Source: Pseudomonas chlororaphis | GTDB lineage: Bacteria > Pseudomonadota > Gammaproteobacteria > Pseudomonadales > Pseudomonadaceae | Length of the DNA stretch: 64,000 bases | Direction of reading: 5' to 3' | Assembly (NCBI RefSeq): GCF_003731765.1 | Contig: NZ_MOAL01000008.1 | Coordinates: 744,001-808,000, forward strand | Part shown: positions 16,891-24,666 of the stretch, in pieces | Position numbering within the stretch: the first letter of the stretch is position 1 | How the letters are laid out: each line of letters opens with the position of its first letter | The notes under the pieces: model-generated | What the model was told of the DNA's origin: nothing | The model's database searches: none | The model's input: only the letters and a program-made list of their open reading frames with translations | Translations under genes and position numbers: made by a program

Positions 16891-17571
16891 TCACCGTTGA
16901 TCGAGCGCCACTCGGCGCCAGTCGCTGGCTTCGATAAAGCCCAGCATCTTCGGTGCGTCATTGAGGGTGTCGGTGGAAATGAACAGAGAGGCGCCGTAGC
17001 CCAGGGTCGAAGCCGGCAGGTTCAACTCCTTCTCCAGTTGCGCCATGCACTCGCTGTGGGTCACCAGCACCAGGTTGCGCCCGGGCACCTTGTGCGCCAG
17101 CACATCCTGCAGCAGGTGGTTGCGGCAACTGGACAGCCAGGTGTCGCCGCTGCTGACCTGGTTGAACATGTACCCGGCGCTTTGCACCGCGCGGGTCATG
17201 GGGCTGTTGTAGAGGTCTGCCCGGGCCAGCCCTAGGTGTTCGAACTGCGCCCCCACGCCCACCGCCACGGCCCGAGCGCGATCGGTGATGCCATCGGCGA
17301 CGTTCAGGCAAGGGGCCCGGGAGTGATCACAACGTTCTACATGGCGGATCAGCACGATGGTCTGGCCCTTGGCCCAACTGTCGAGCAGGGCCTGTTGCCC
17401 GGCCGGGTTGTCGTCCGCCAGGTCCGCCACCGCCGCCGGCTTGAGCAGGAACAACGTCATGGGGATCACCAGCAACAACGCCAGTAACACCACCAGGGTG
17501 TTTCGATAACGGGCCAGCAGACGCCCCTCGAGGGCGCGCCCGACCACGGGCAAACCGAGTCTTGATTCCAC
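16891..17571 (-). CDS. Membrane-anchored histidine phosphatase, Ais/PmrG-like
   Basis: The catalytic domain has the phosphoglycerate-mutase-type motif 'IVLIRHVERCDHS', with Arg-His, and a second His in 'LVLVTHSECMA'. 'YNSPMTRAVQSA' is also typical of the branch. One hydrophobic helix ('LVVLLALLLVIPMTLFLL') precedes it, so the domain should face the periplasm, like Ais/PmrG, which removes a heptose phosphate from the LPS core. Its position opposite an ArnT-like gene fits lipid A/LPS editing. The longer frame starts with GTG at 17634. The GTG at 17571 is preferred because AGGAG lies just before it. The start remains uncertain. Confidence 0.7.
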   Translation of the reverse strand: MESRLGLPVVGRALEGRLLARYRNTLVVLLALLLVIPMTLFLLKPAAVADLADDNPAGQQALLDSWAKGQTIVLIRHVERCDHSRAPCLNVADGITDRARAVAVGVGAQFEHLGLARADLYNSPMTRAVQSAGYMFNQVSSGDTWLSSCRNHLLQDVLAHKVPGRNLVLVTHSECMAQLEKELNLPASTLGYGASLFISTDTLNDAPKMLGFIEASDWRRVALDQR

Positions 17572-17918
17572 CAATGCCGCTCCTCGCAAGCCCCACCCTT
17601 GAATCGAATGGCACCTGCGCAACCTACTCAACACAGATGACCATTCAGCCTTCGCGTGGGGCCTATCCCCATTGCCCGGCGGACTTTAAGCAGGCAAGCG
17701 TGGCCCGGCAGTGAAACGAATGTGAAAAAAAGCTGAATGGGCGCGACGTACGGCCCTGAAATATGCGAAAAGGCTGCGCTGAATCAATACCGACGAAATG
17801 CTTTCAGATCTCGATTTGTCGGCCGATACACCGAAGCACACACATTTCGCTGGCGACCAAAAACAACAATCTTCCAGCCACACGACGATCATGACGCGCA
17901 AGTTCCTGGAGGAATTGA
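17572..17918. promoter_or_regulatory. Divergent intergenic region between the Ais-like phosphatase and the chemoreceptor
   Basis: This 347-bp region holds no convincing gene. A GCCGATAC box at 17822-17829 matches the -10 element of flagellar sigma-28 promoters, as expected for a chemoreceptor gene. The -35 element at the right distance is poor, so the call is weak. GGAGGAA precedes the receptor ATG. Confidence 0.3.
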
Positions 17919-19838
17919 ATGAATAGCTGGTTTGCCAACATCAGTGTCAACCTGAAGCTGGGCCTGGGCTTCGGCTTGGTACTGACCCTGACCACCATCC
18001 TCGCCCTGACGGGCTGGACCAGCCTGGGTGGCCTGATTGACCGCAGTAACTGGATGAGCGACATCACCCAGCTCAATGCCGGCCTGACCAAACTGCGGGT
18101 CAGCCGCCTGCAATACATGCTGACCAACGGTGACGAAACGGCTGCACAGAATGTGCAAACCACCCTGGACGCCTTCGTCGCCCAGCAGCAGAAACTCCTG
18201 CAGACCTTCAAGAGCCCTGACAACCTCAAGTTGCTCAAGGCCCAGAGCGACACCATCACCGCCTACCAGGCCTCGCTGAACAAAATGCGCAGCGCCTACC
18301 GCGCCAGCGACAGCGCGCGCCAGACCATGGCCGTGAACGCCGACACGGCCTACAACATGATCAACTCGATCTACACCCGGGTGCAGCAGATGCCCCTGAG
18401 CGACGAGCGGTTCGAGCAGTTCCAGGCCATCACCAAGGCCAAGGAAGCCTTCATGCTCACGCGCTATGAAGTGCGTGGCTACACCGCCAACAGCAACCCG
18501 GAAACCGAACAGAAAGCCGCGGCCCAACTCAACAGCGCCATCGGCGAACTGGCCCAGCTCAACGTGCATTTCGCCAGTACTCAGCAAGACGCCCTGCGTC
18601 AGCTGGAAGGCGCCCTGAACAACTACCGCACCGCCCTGTTGGCGTTCAAGGCCGCCCTGAACGATGCCGGTATCGCGCGCAAGGAAATGACCGAGCAAGG
18701 CTTCGACATCGTTGCCCGCAGCGACGAGCTGTATCAGATCCAGCTCGACCGCCGCGACGCCGAAAGCGCCCAGGCCCGCAGCCTGCAATTGATCAGCACC
18801 TTGCTGGCGCTGTTGCTGGGCGTCCTGGCAGCCGTGATCATCACCCGGCAAATCACCCGCCCTCTGCGCGAGACCCTCGCGGTGGTGGAGCGTATTGCCT
18901 CCGGCGACCTGACCCAGGACGTGCGCGTCACCCGTCGTGACGAGCTGGGCGTGCTGCAACAAGGCATTGCCCGCATGGGCGTGACCTTGCGCGAACTGAT
19001 CAGCGGCATCCGTGATGGCGTGACCCAGATCGCCAGCGCCGCAGAAGAGCTGTCGGCCGTCACCGAAGAAACCAGCGCCGGCGTCAACAGCCAGAAAGTC
19101 GAGACCGACCAAGTGGCCACCGCCATGCACGAGATGACCGCCACCGTGCAGGAAGTCGCGCGCAACGCCGCTGAGGCCTCTCAAGCAGCTGCTGCCGCCG
19201 ATGGCGAAGCCCGCCAAGGCGACAAAGTGGTCGCTGAAGCCATCGCCCAGATCGAGCGACTGGCCACCGAAGTGGTGCGTTCCACCGACGCCATGACCGT
19301 GTTGCAGCAAGAAAGCGACAAGATCGGCAGCGTCATGGACGTGATCAAGGCCGTGGCCGAACAGACCAACCTGCTGGCCCTCAACGCCGCCATTGAAGCC
19401 GCGCGTGCTGGTGAAGCCGGTCGTGGTTTTGCCGTGGTGGCCGATGAAGTGCGGGCCCTGGCCCAGCGCACGCAGAAGTCCACCGAAGAGATCGAAGGCT
19501 TGGTGGCCGGTCTGCAAAACGGCACCCAGCAAGTGGCCAATGTGATGAACAACAGCCGCAACCTGACCGAAAGCAGCGTCGAGCTGACCCGCCGCGCCGG
19601 CACCTCCCTGGAAAACATCACCCGCACGGTGTCCGACATCCAGTCGATGAACCAGCAAATCGCCGCCGCTGCCGAGCAGCAGAGCGCCGTAGCCGAAGAG
19701 ATCAGCCGCAGCATCATCAACGTGCGCGACGTCTCGGAACAGACCGCCGCCGCCAGCGACGAAACCGCCGCGTCCAGCGTTGAACTGGCCCGCCTGGGCA
19801 ACCAACTGCAAATGATGGTCAGCCACTTCCGCGTCTGA
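17919..19838 (+). CDS. Methyl-accepting chemotaxis protein with helical bimodular (HBM-like) sensor
   Basis: This 639-residue receptor has membrane helices at about 11-33 and 290-312. A long, purely helical periplasmic domain (about 35-288) is of HBM size. A HAMP domain follows ('ITRQITRPLRETLAVVERIASGDLTQDV'), then the signalling domain with the hairpin tip 'EQTNLLALNAAIEAARAGEAGRGFAVVADEVRALA'-type core. HBM receptors of Pseudomonas sense TCA intermediates and other organic acids. The ligand here is not predictable. GGAGGAA precedes the ATG. A tail-to-tail REP hairpin directly follows the stop and may end the transcript. Confidence 0.92.
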   Translation: MNSWFANISVNLKLGLGFGLVLTLTTILALTGWTSLGGLIDRSNWMSDITQLNAGLTKLRVSRLQYMLTNGDETAAQNVQTTLDAFVAQQQKLLQTFKSPDNLKLLKAQSDTITAYQASLNKMRSAYRASDSARQTMAVNADTAYNMINSIYTRVQQMPLSDERFEQFQAITKAKEAFMLTRYEVRGYTANSNPETEQKAAAQLNSAIGELAQLNVHFASTQQDALRQLEGALNNYRTALLAFKAALNDAGIARKEMTEQGFDIVARSDELYQIQLDRRDAESAQARSLQLISTLLALLLGVLAAVIITRQITRPLRETLAVVERIASGDLTQDVRVTRRDELGVLQQGIARMGVTLRELISGIRDGVTQIASAAEELSAVTEETSAGVNSQKVETDQVATAMHEMTATVQEVARNAAEASQAAAAADGEARQGDKVVAEAIAQIERLATEVVRSTDAMTVLQQESDKIGSVMDVIKAVAEQTNLLALNAAIEAARAGEAGRGFAVVADEVRALAQRTQKSTEEIEGLVAGLQNGTQQVANVMNNSRNLTESSVELTRRAGTSLENITRTVSDIQSMNQQIAAAAEQQSAVAEEISRSIINVRDVSEQTAAASDETAASSVELARLGNQLQMMVSHFRV

Positions 19839-19852
19839 TTCGCGGCGCCCCC

Positions 19853-19907
19853 TTCGCCGGCAAGCCAGCTCCTACAGACCGTTGTAGGAGCTGGCTTGCC
19901 AGCGATA
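19853..19907. repeat. Inverted pair of REP elements (tail to tail)
   Basis: Two copies of the Pseudomonas REP unit (GCCGGCAAGCCAGCTCCTAC and its inverse) face each other across about 6 nt. They form an almost perfect 20-bp stem just after the chemoreceptor stop. It could act as a terminator or protect the 3' end of the mRNA. Confidence 0.85.
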
Positions 19908-19924
19908 GGCGCAACGCGGTCGCC

Positions 19925-20317
19925 CTACCCCACCGGCCTGACCGCGCCATCCAGCAGCGCATCCACTACCGCCCGCGCCATCTCCACCGAATGAATCATC
20001 GACCAGATCAGCCCGCGCTCAATGCCGCTGGCGCTGGTGATTTCGTCGGCCGTCTCTTCCGCGCACTTAAGCAGCAATGAAACGTGCAGCAGCGCCTCTT
20101 CGGCATTGACCCCTGCGCAGACGGCGAACAGCGGACGGCCCTCGCCATCCCGACAACCAAAGCGGGTGCTGCCAGTGGCGGAGAGAGCCTTATGCAAAGG
20201 GGCGGAAAGAGGTGCGGTATTCAGTGCCTGAAGCAAGGCTTTATTGGGCACTTCCAGCGCGGTGATCAACTCACGGCTGGGTTGCAAAACGGGTGGGTCG
20301 GGAACGATCTTTTTCAT
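19925..20317 (-). CDS. DUF6124/DUF3077 family protein
   Basis: This 130-residue protein starts MKKIVPDPPVLQPSRELI and has the mostly helical body of the Pseudomonas DUF6124 (formerly DUF3077) family. Its C-terminal part, 'VNAEEALLHVSLLLKCAEETADE', is the usual core. The function is unknown. The frame is open to 20464, but AAGGAG lies correctly before the ATG at 20317, and the upstream part is the structured RNA leader described at 20368-20446. This RNA-plus-small-protein pairing is the noteworthy feature. It lies between the chemoreceptor and an AraC regulator, with no operon partner. Confidence 0.8.
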   Translation of the reverse strand: MKKIVPDPPVLQPSRELITALEVPNKALLQALNTAPLSAPLHKALSATGSTRFGCRDGEGRPLFAVCAGVNAEEALLHVSLLLKCAEETADEITSASGIERGLIWSMIHSVEMARAVVDALLDGAVRPVG

Positions 20318-20367
20318 GATCAGCAGCTCCTTTTTATGAAAGCCGCCAGCATCACTTGCAGATGATG

Positions 20368-20446
20368 GGTGGCGGCTACGTGCGAGCCTGCAAGACCAGG
20401 AAGAAGCAAACCCGGTAGATCCGAAGATCTCCCGCACGCAGCCACC
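20368..20446 (-). ncRNA. Structured RNA in the leader of the DUF6124 gene, C4-antisense-RNA-like
   Basis: On the minus strand a closing stem pairs GGTGGC...GCGTGCG (20446-20433) with CG(C/T)ACG...GCCACC (20384-20368), with a small internal loop. Inside are two consecutive hairpins: AGATC-UUCG-GATCT (20430-20417), with the very stable cUUCGg loop, and ACCGGG...CCUGGU (20416-20395), with a U-rich loop. This arrangement recalls the C4 antisense RNA of phages P1/P7 and its bacterial relatives. It sits about 50 nt upstream of the DUF6124 start codon. Family assignment is from memory of the consensus; the secondary structure is seen directly. Confidence 0.6.
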
Positions 20447-20701
20447 ATAAATCGAACTGAACAATCAGTGATCCTGAGTGGACGTGAACATTCGCTTCTT
20501 GTGCGGGCTTGCAGACCCGATCGCTGGTTTTGGCCAACGACGGACGCAGACTAGCCCCGGACAATTGGAAGGTTCAAGCCACTCGAACAGCTGAAATGTA
20601 ACGGAGCGATTCTCTCGGAAATGCCCTACAAATCAAAGCGAAAATCCGTCATTAGAGGCGAACTTTATCGCGCGGCGGTGAGGGGAATAAGCCGTGCGCC
20701 C

Positions 20702-20726
20702 TTCGCTGGCAAGCCAGTTCCTACAG
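20702..20726. repeat. Single REP element
   Basis: TTCGCTGGCAAGCCAGTTCC plus CTACAG matches the REP unit found elsewhere in the window. The rest of the 516-bp gap between the DUF6124 gene (20317) and the AraC gene (20834), apart from the structured RNA, shows no gene I can support. Confidence 0.8.
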
Positions 20727-20833
20727 AAAGGCGCCAATGCCCGGGGCCAAGCATTTACACCCATCCCGCTTTGCCCTTACCTTTCCGGATCTGCGTCCTG
20801 CTGTCCGAATGATCAGTCACCCGGAATACCTCG

Positions 20834-21850
20834 ATGCCCAGCCTCGGTTTTACCTCGGTCCCGCCTCTGCTCAAATATCTGCTCTATGGGGAACAACTGG
20901 GTATTGCCAGCGCGCCGGCGCTGGCGGCGGCGGGGCTTGAGGCTGCGCAGTTGAACGACACCAGCCTGCGGCTGCCGATGGAGGTCCATGAGCGTTTGCT
21001 GGACTACTTCTGCCAGCATTCCGGCGACCCGCTGTTCGGGCTGAATTCGGCGCGTTTCGTCAAACCCAGTTCCTGGAATGTGCTGGGCTACATCACCATG
21101 AACTGCGCCACACTGGGCGAAGCCATGGGCCGCATCATGCCGTTCGAGAAGCTGGTGGGGGACATGGGCACCAGTCGTGCCGAGGTGGCGGGCGATCAGG
21201 TGCAACTGATCTGGAGCTGCCGCCATCAGCGCCCGGACATTCGCCGGCACCTGGTGGAAAACGTGCTCGCGTCCTGGCTGCTGTATGCACGCTGGATCGC
21301 CGACTCGGAACTCTCACCCAGCGTGGTGTGGTTCGAGCATTCGCGGCCGGAACAGGCCGAACTGGCACAGTACGAGGCGTTGTTCGGCTGCCCGGTGCGC
21401 TTCGAGCAGCCCTGCTCGGCCCTGGTGGCGCCCCTGGAATACCTGCAATTGCCCCTGCGCCAGTCCGACCCACGCCTGCTCAAGACGCTGGAAGACCATG
21501 CCCAGGGGATGATGGCCGCGTTGGCCGACGCACCGCTGGCGCTGCAAGTCAAAAGCGCCTTGCGCCAATGGCTCAAGCACGGCGTGCCGCGCAAGGAGCA
21601 GGTCGCAGAGCAATTGGCCCTGTCGGTGCGCACCCTGCAACGCCAACTGCAGCAGGCCGGCACCTCGTACCAGCAACTGCTCGATGATGTGCGCCAGGAA
21701 CTGGCCGAACACGCCCTGCTGCACAGCGAGCAGTCGCTGCAGGAGATCTCCGACAGCCTCGGCTTCAGCGAGCCGCGCTCGTTCCACCGGGCCTTCAAAC
21801 AACGGACTGGCCTGACCCCGGCGCAATACCGCCAGCAGCGCAGGCGCTGA
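20834..21850 (+). CDS. AraC-family regulator with arabinose-binding-type N-terminal domain
   Basis: This 338-residue protein has an N-terminal 'Arabinose_bd'-type domain (about 20-205) like that of OruR/ArgR-type and GbdR-unrelated AraC proteins. A C-terminal double helix-turn-helix follows: 'VAEQLALSVRTLQRQLQQAGTSYQQLLDDVR' and 'LQEISDSLGFSEPRSFHRAFKQRTGLTPAQYR'. It is transcribed alone and converges with 2 bp of spacing on the glyoxalase-fold gene. No target can be named from context. The second helix-turn-helix closely follows the family consensus, so DNA binding is confident. Confidence 0.88.
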   Translation: MPSLGFTSVPPLLKYLLYGEQLGIASAPALAAAGLEAAQLNDTSLRLPMEVHERLLDYFCQHSGDPLFGLNSARFVKPSSWNVLGYITMNCATLGEAMGRIMPFEKLVGDMGTSRAEVAGDQVQLIWSCRHQRPDIRRHLVENVLASWLLYARWIADSELSPSVVWFEHSRPEQAELAQYEALFGCPVRFEQPCSALVAPLEYLQLPLRQSDPRLLKTLEDHAQGMMAALADAPLALQVKSALRQWLKHGVPRKEQVAEQLALSVRTLQRQLQQAGTSYQQLLDDVRQELAEHALLHSEQSLQEISDSLGFSEPRSFHRAFKQRTGLTPAQYRQQRRR

Positions 21851-21852
21851 AC

Positions 21853-22221
21853 TCAGACGCAGATGGCGTTGGTAAACACCAGGCGATTGCCGAACGGGTC
21901 ATGCACGGTCATGTCCTGGCTGCCCCAGGGCATGGCCTGGATTTGCGGGTGGGAAAAGGGGTAATCCTTGGCCTTCAATTGCTCCTGGAAGGCCTCCAGT
22001 TCATCGGTCTCGATCCGCAGGGCCGCGCCCGGGGTGCAATCGCCGTGGTGCTCGGACAGGTGCAACACGCAACCGCCTCGGGACACCTGCATGTACAGGG
22101 GGTAATTGGCTTCGAAACGATGTTCCCAGTCGAGCTGGAAACCGAGAAAACCCAGGTAGAACTCCCGCGCTTTGGCCTCGTCGAAAATCCGCAGGATGGG
22201 GGTGGTTTTGCCAAAGCTCAT
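21853..22221 (-). CDS. Glyoxalase/bleomycin-resistance superfamily protein
   Basis: This 122-residue protein has a vicinal-oxygen-chelate fold: two beta-alpha-beta-beta-beta modules, with 'ILRIFDEAKAREFYLGFLGFQLDWEH' in the first and 'MTVHDPFGNRLVFTN' in the second. It is the length of single-domain bleomycin-resistance-like binding proteins. The metal ligands are only partly obvious (His near 'CVLHLSEHHG', Asp/Glu near the C-terminus), so it may be a binding protein or a dioxygenase/lyase. The ATG at 22221 is chosen because the family N-terminus starts 'M.FG...PILRIFD'. The neighbours give no substrate hint. Confidence 0.8.
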   Translation of the reverse strand: MSFGKTTPILRIFDEAKAREFYLGFLGFQLDWEHRFEANYPLYMQVSRGGCVLHLSEHHGDCTPGAALRIETDELEAFQEQLKAKDYPFSHPQIQAMPWGSQDMTVHDPFGNRLVFTNAICV

Positions 22222-22337
22222 TGCACGACTCCCTGACTCAAATAAGCCGACTATACAGGCGGCGATTCCCAGCACTTCGGCGCCGTTAAAAGATTCTTTA
22301 ATAGCACAGCGCCATCACTGTGATGGAGATCAAAGAA

Positions 22338-23804
22338 TCAGCCTGCGGATGTGAAGCCCCGGCGCAAATCCCCCTCCCGCGCCAGGAACCGCCCCGAGCG
22401 TTGGCCGTTGGCCTGGCCCTCGGCGTAGCTGCGCACGCCATTGACCCACACCCCGTCGATCCCTTGCGCCGCTTGCTGCGGGTGCTTGAAATCGGCCACG
22501 TCACGCACCCGCGCCGGGTCGAACAGCACCAGGTCGGCCCAATGCCCCTGGCGGATTTCGCCGCGCTGGTGCAGGCCGAAACGCGCCGCCGAAAGCCCGG
22601 TCATCTTGTGCACCGCCGTGTGCAGCGGGAACAGGCCGAGGTCGCGGCTGAAGTGGCCCAGCACCCGAGGAAAGGCGCCCCACAAGCGCGGGTGGGGAAA
22701 CGGATCGTCCGGCAGGCCATCGGAGCCGATCATCGACAGCGGGTGGGCGAGGATGCGTCGCACATCGTTTTCATCCATGCCGTAGTACACCGCCCCCGCC
22801 GGTTGCAGGCGCTCGGCGGCGACCCGCAGGCTGACGCCCCACTCGGCGGCGATGTCCGCCAGATCACGACTGCTCTGCTCCGGGTGTGGCGTCGACCAGG
22901 TGATGGTGATGCGGTAAGCATCGGTGACCTGCTTGAGGTCCAAAGTCGAGGAACTGGCGGCGTAGGGATAGCAGTCGCAGCCCACCGGGTGGTCCTGGGC
23001 CGCCTGTTCCAGGGCCGCCAGCAGTTGCGGGCTGCGCCCCCAGTTGCCGGCGCCGGCACATTTGAGGTGGGAGACGATCACCGGCACCCGGGCCGAGCGA
23101 CCGATCAGAAAGGCTTCGTCCATGGCCTCCAGCACCGGCTCGAACTCACTGCGCAGGTGCGTGGTGTACACCGCCCCGAACGCTGTCAGTTCCTGGGCCA
23201 GTTGCAGCACTTCATCGGTCTCGGCACAGAAGGCGCTGGCATAGGCCAGCCCGCTGGACAGGCCGAGGGCACCGTCCTCCAGGCTTTCGCGCAGTTGCTC
23301 GCGCATGGCCGCGATCTCGGCGGCGCTGGCGGTGCGATGCAGGTCCGCAAGGTGGTTGCTGCGCAGCGCCGTGTGCCCCACCAGGGCCGCGACGTTCACC
23401 GCCGGGCGCGCCCCATCCACCGCCGCGCGATAGTCGCAAAAGCGCGGATAGACAAACATCGAGCGCTCGCCCAGCAGGTTCATCGGGTCCGGCGGGGCGC
23501 CCTTGAGGCTCACCGGCGCGGCGCTGATCCCGCAGTTGCCGACGATCACCGTGGTCACGCCCTGGCTGAGCTTGGGCAGCATCTGCGGCTGGCGGATCAC
23601 CACGGTGTCGTCGTGGGTGTGCACATCAATGAAGCCCGGGGCCAGGACCCGACCGCCAGCATCAATGTCTGCCTCGGCCGTGGCGGCGGACAGGTCGCCG
23701 ATGCGCTGGATACGACCGTCGCCGATGGCCAGGTCGGCGGGGTAACCCGGGCGGTCGCTGCCGTCGATGATCAGGGCGTTGCGGATCAGCGTGTCGTAGC
23801 GCAT
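22338..23804 (-). CDS. N-acyl-D-amino-acid deacylase (D-aminoacylase)
   Basis: This 488-residue amidohydrolase has the D-aminoacylase pattern: 'GFIDVHTHDD' (57-66) with metal-binding histidines, 'IVGNCGISAAP' (87-97) with the bridging Cys91, and a late 'PHPRLWGAFPRVLGHF' block. It releases D-amino acids from N-acyl forms. The frame runs to 24065 inside the regulator gene, but the real start is the ATG at 23804, one base past the regulator stop with GGAG upstream. It is third in a GntP, RpiR, D-aminoacylase operon, so it probably degrades an imported N-acyl-D-amino acid or a related muropeptide-derived compound. Confidence 0.9.
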   Translation of the reverse strand: MRYDTLIRNALIIDGSDRPGYPADLAIGDGRIQRIGDLSAATAEADIDAGGRVLAPGFIDVHTHDDTVVIRQPQMLPKLSQGVTTVIVGNCGISAAPVSLKGAPPDPMNLLGERSMFVYPRFCDYRAAVDGARPAVNVAALVGHTALRSNHLADLHRTASAAEIAAMREQLRESLEDGALGLSSGLAYASAFCAETDEVLQLAQELTAFGAVYTTHLRSEFEPVLEAMDEAFLIGRSARVPVIVSHLKCAGAGNWGRSPQLLAALEQAAQDHPVGCDCYPYAASSSTLDLKQVTDAYRITITWSTPHPEQSSRDLADIAAEWGVSLRVAAERLQPAGAVYYGMDENDVRRILAHPLSMIGSDGLPDDPFPHPRLWGAFPRVLGHFSRDLGLFPLHTAVHKMTGLSAARFGLHQRGEIRQGHWADLVLFDPARVRDVADFKHPQQAAQGIDGVWVNGVRSYAEGQANGQRSGRFLAREGDLRRGFTSAG

Positions 23805-23805
23805 G

Positions 23806-24666
23806 TCAGTCTCCCAGGGGCAGGCAGTCGTCGCCGCCACGGTAATGGTCCAGGGCCAGCTTGATCCGCCGCAGGCGTTCCTGGCTGTCATCGGGCAGCG
23901 CCAGGGCCAGCTCGGTGGCCAGGACATCGATGGCCAGCAGCATGCCGTAGCGGGCCGCGGTGGGTTTGTAGATGAATGAAGTTTCGGCGCTGTGCAGGGG
24001 CAGTAGCACGTCCGCCAGTTCGGCCAGGGGGGACTCGGGCAGGGTAATGGCGAGGATGCCGGCACCGTAGTTGCGGGCCAGGGCCACCGCGTCCAGCAAC
24101 TCGGGGGTGATGCCGGTCAGGGAGCAGGCGATCACCGCGTGCTGCGGCCCCAGGGCGGCGGCGGTGACCCGCATCATCACCGGGTCATGGCAGGCGGCGA
24201 TGGGGTAGCCCAGGCGCACCAGACGCACCTGCAGTTCATCGCTGCACAGGGTCGAGCAGCCGCCCATGCCGAAGGCGTGGATCATCCGTGCCCGCCCCAG
24301 CAAGCGCAGCGCATCGGTAAACTGCGCTTCCTCGAAACCGGCCAGGTGCTGATGCAGCGCAGACTCGATATCGCCCAGGATCTGCCGGTAGAAACCGGAC
24401 TGTTCGGGCGCCCTGGCGGGGTCGAGAAAACGGCTGCCGACACCGCTGGCCTGGGCCAGTTGCAAACGCAGGTGACGCAGGTCGCGGCAACCGACGCTGC
24501 GGGCAAAGCGCGACAAGGTGGCGGCGCTGACGTCGGCGCGCTGGGCCAGTTCGTCGAGGCTGGCGGAGGCGGCAAAGCCCACGTCGTCGAGCAGCAAGCG
24601 GGCGATCCGCCCTTCCCCGGCGCTGAAGTCATCCAGCCGCAAACGGATCTGGTAAAGAATGTCCAT
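23806..24666 (-). CDS. RpiR-family transcriptional regulator (HTH plus SIS domain)
   Basis: This 286-residue protein has an N-terminal HTH_6 domain (about 1-75; 'ASLDELAQRADVSAATLSRFARSVG' is the helix-turn-helix). A SIS sugar-isomerase-type ligand domain follows (about 120-260; 'IHAFGMGGCSTLCSDELQVRL' and 'VIACSLTGITPELLDAVALAR'). SIS domains in this family bind phosphorylated sugars or sugar acids. It starts exactly one base after the GntP stop and ends two bases before the D-aminoacylase start. The three genes are therefore one transcript, and it probably regulates them. The GTGAAAC repeats upstream of the permease gene are candidate targets. Confidence 0.9.
   Translation of the reverse strand: MDILYQIRLRLDDFSAGEGRIARLLLDDVGFAASASLDELAQRADVSAATLSRFARSVGCRDLRHLRLQLAQASGVGSRFLDPARAPEQSGFYRQILGDIESALHQHLAGFEEAQFTDALRLLGRARMIHAFGMGGCSTLCSDELQVRLVRLGYPIAACHDPVMMRVTAAALGPQHAVIACSLTGITPELLDAVALARNYGAGILAITLPESPLAELADVLLPLHSAETSFIYKPTAARYGMLLAIDVLATELALALPDDSQERLRRIKLALDHYRGGDDCLPLGD

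Noticed and set aside
17822..17829. A confident flagellar sigma-28 promoter for the chemoreceptor
   Set aside because: The GCCGATAC box fits the -10 element, but no acceptable -35 element lies at the right distance. It is kept only as a weak note.
17889..19826. A 645-codon open frame antisense to the chemoreceptor gene
   Set aside because: It mirrors the receptor's codon structure in GC-rich DNA, is rich in Gly, His and Gln without any domain, and has no ribosome-binding site. The plus-strand receptor is unambiguous.
22320..23864. A 514-codon plus-strand frame opposite the D-aminoacylase gene
   Set aside because: The D-aminoacylase metal motifs are intact on the minus strand; the antisense product looks random.
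23805..24065. N-terminal extension of the D-aminoacylase into the RpiR gene
   Set aside because: The extension is Pro/Trp/Cys-rich and overlaps the regulator in another frame; a good ATG with GGAG lies at 23804.
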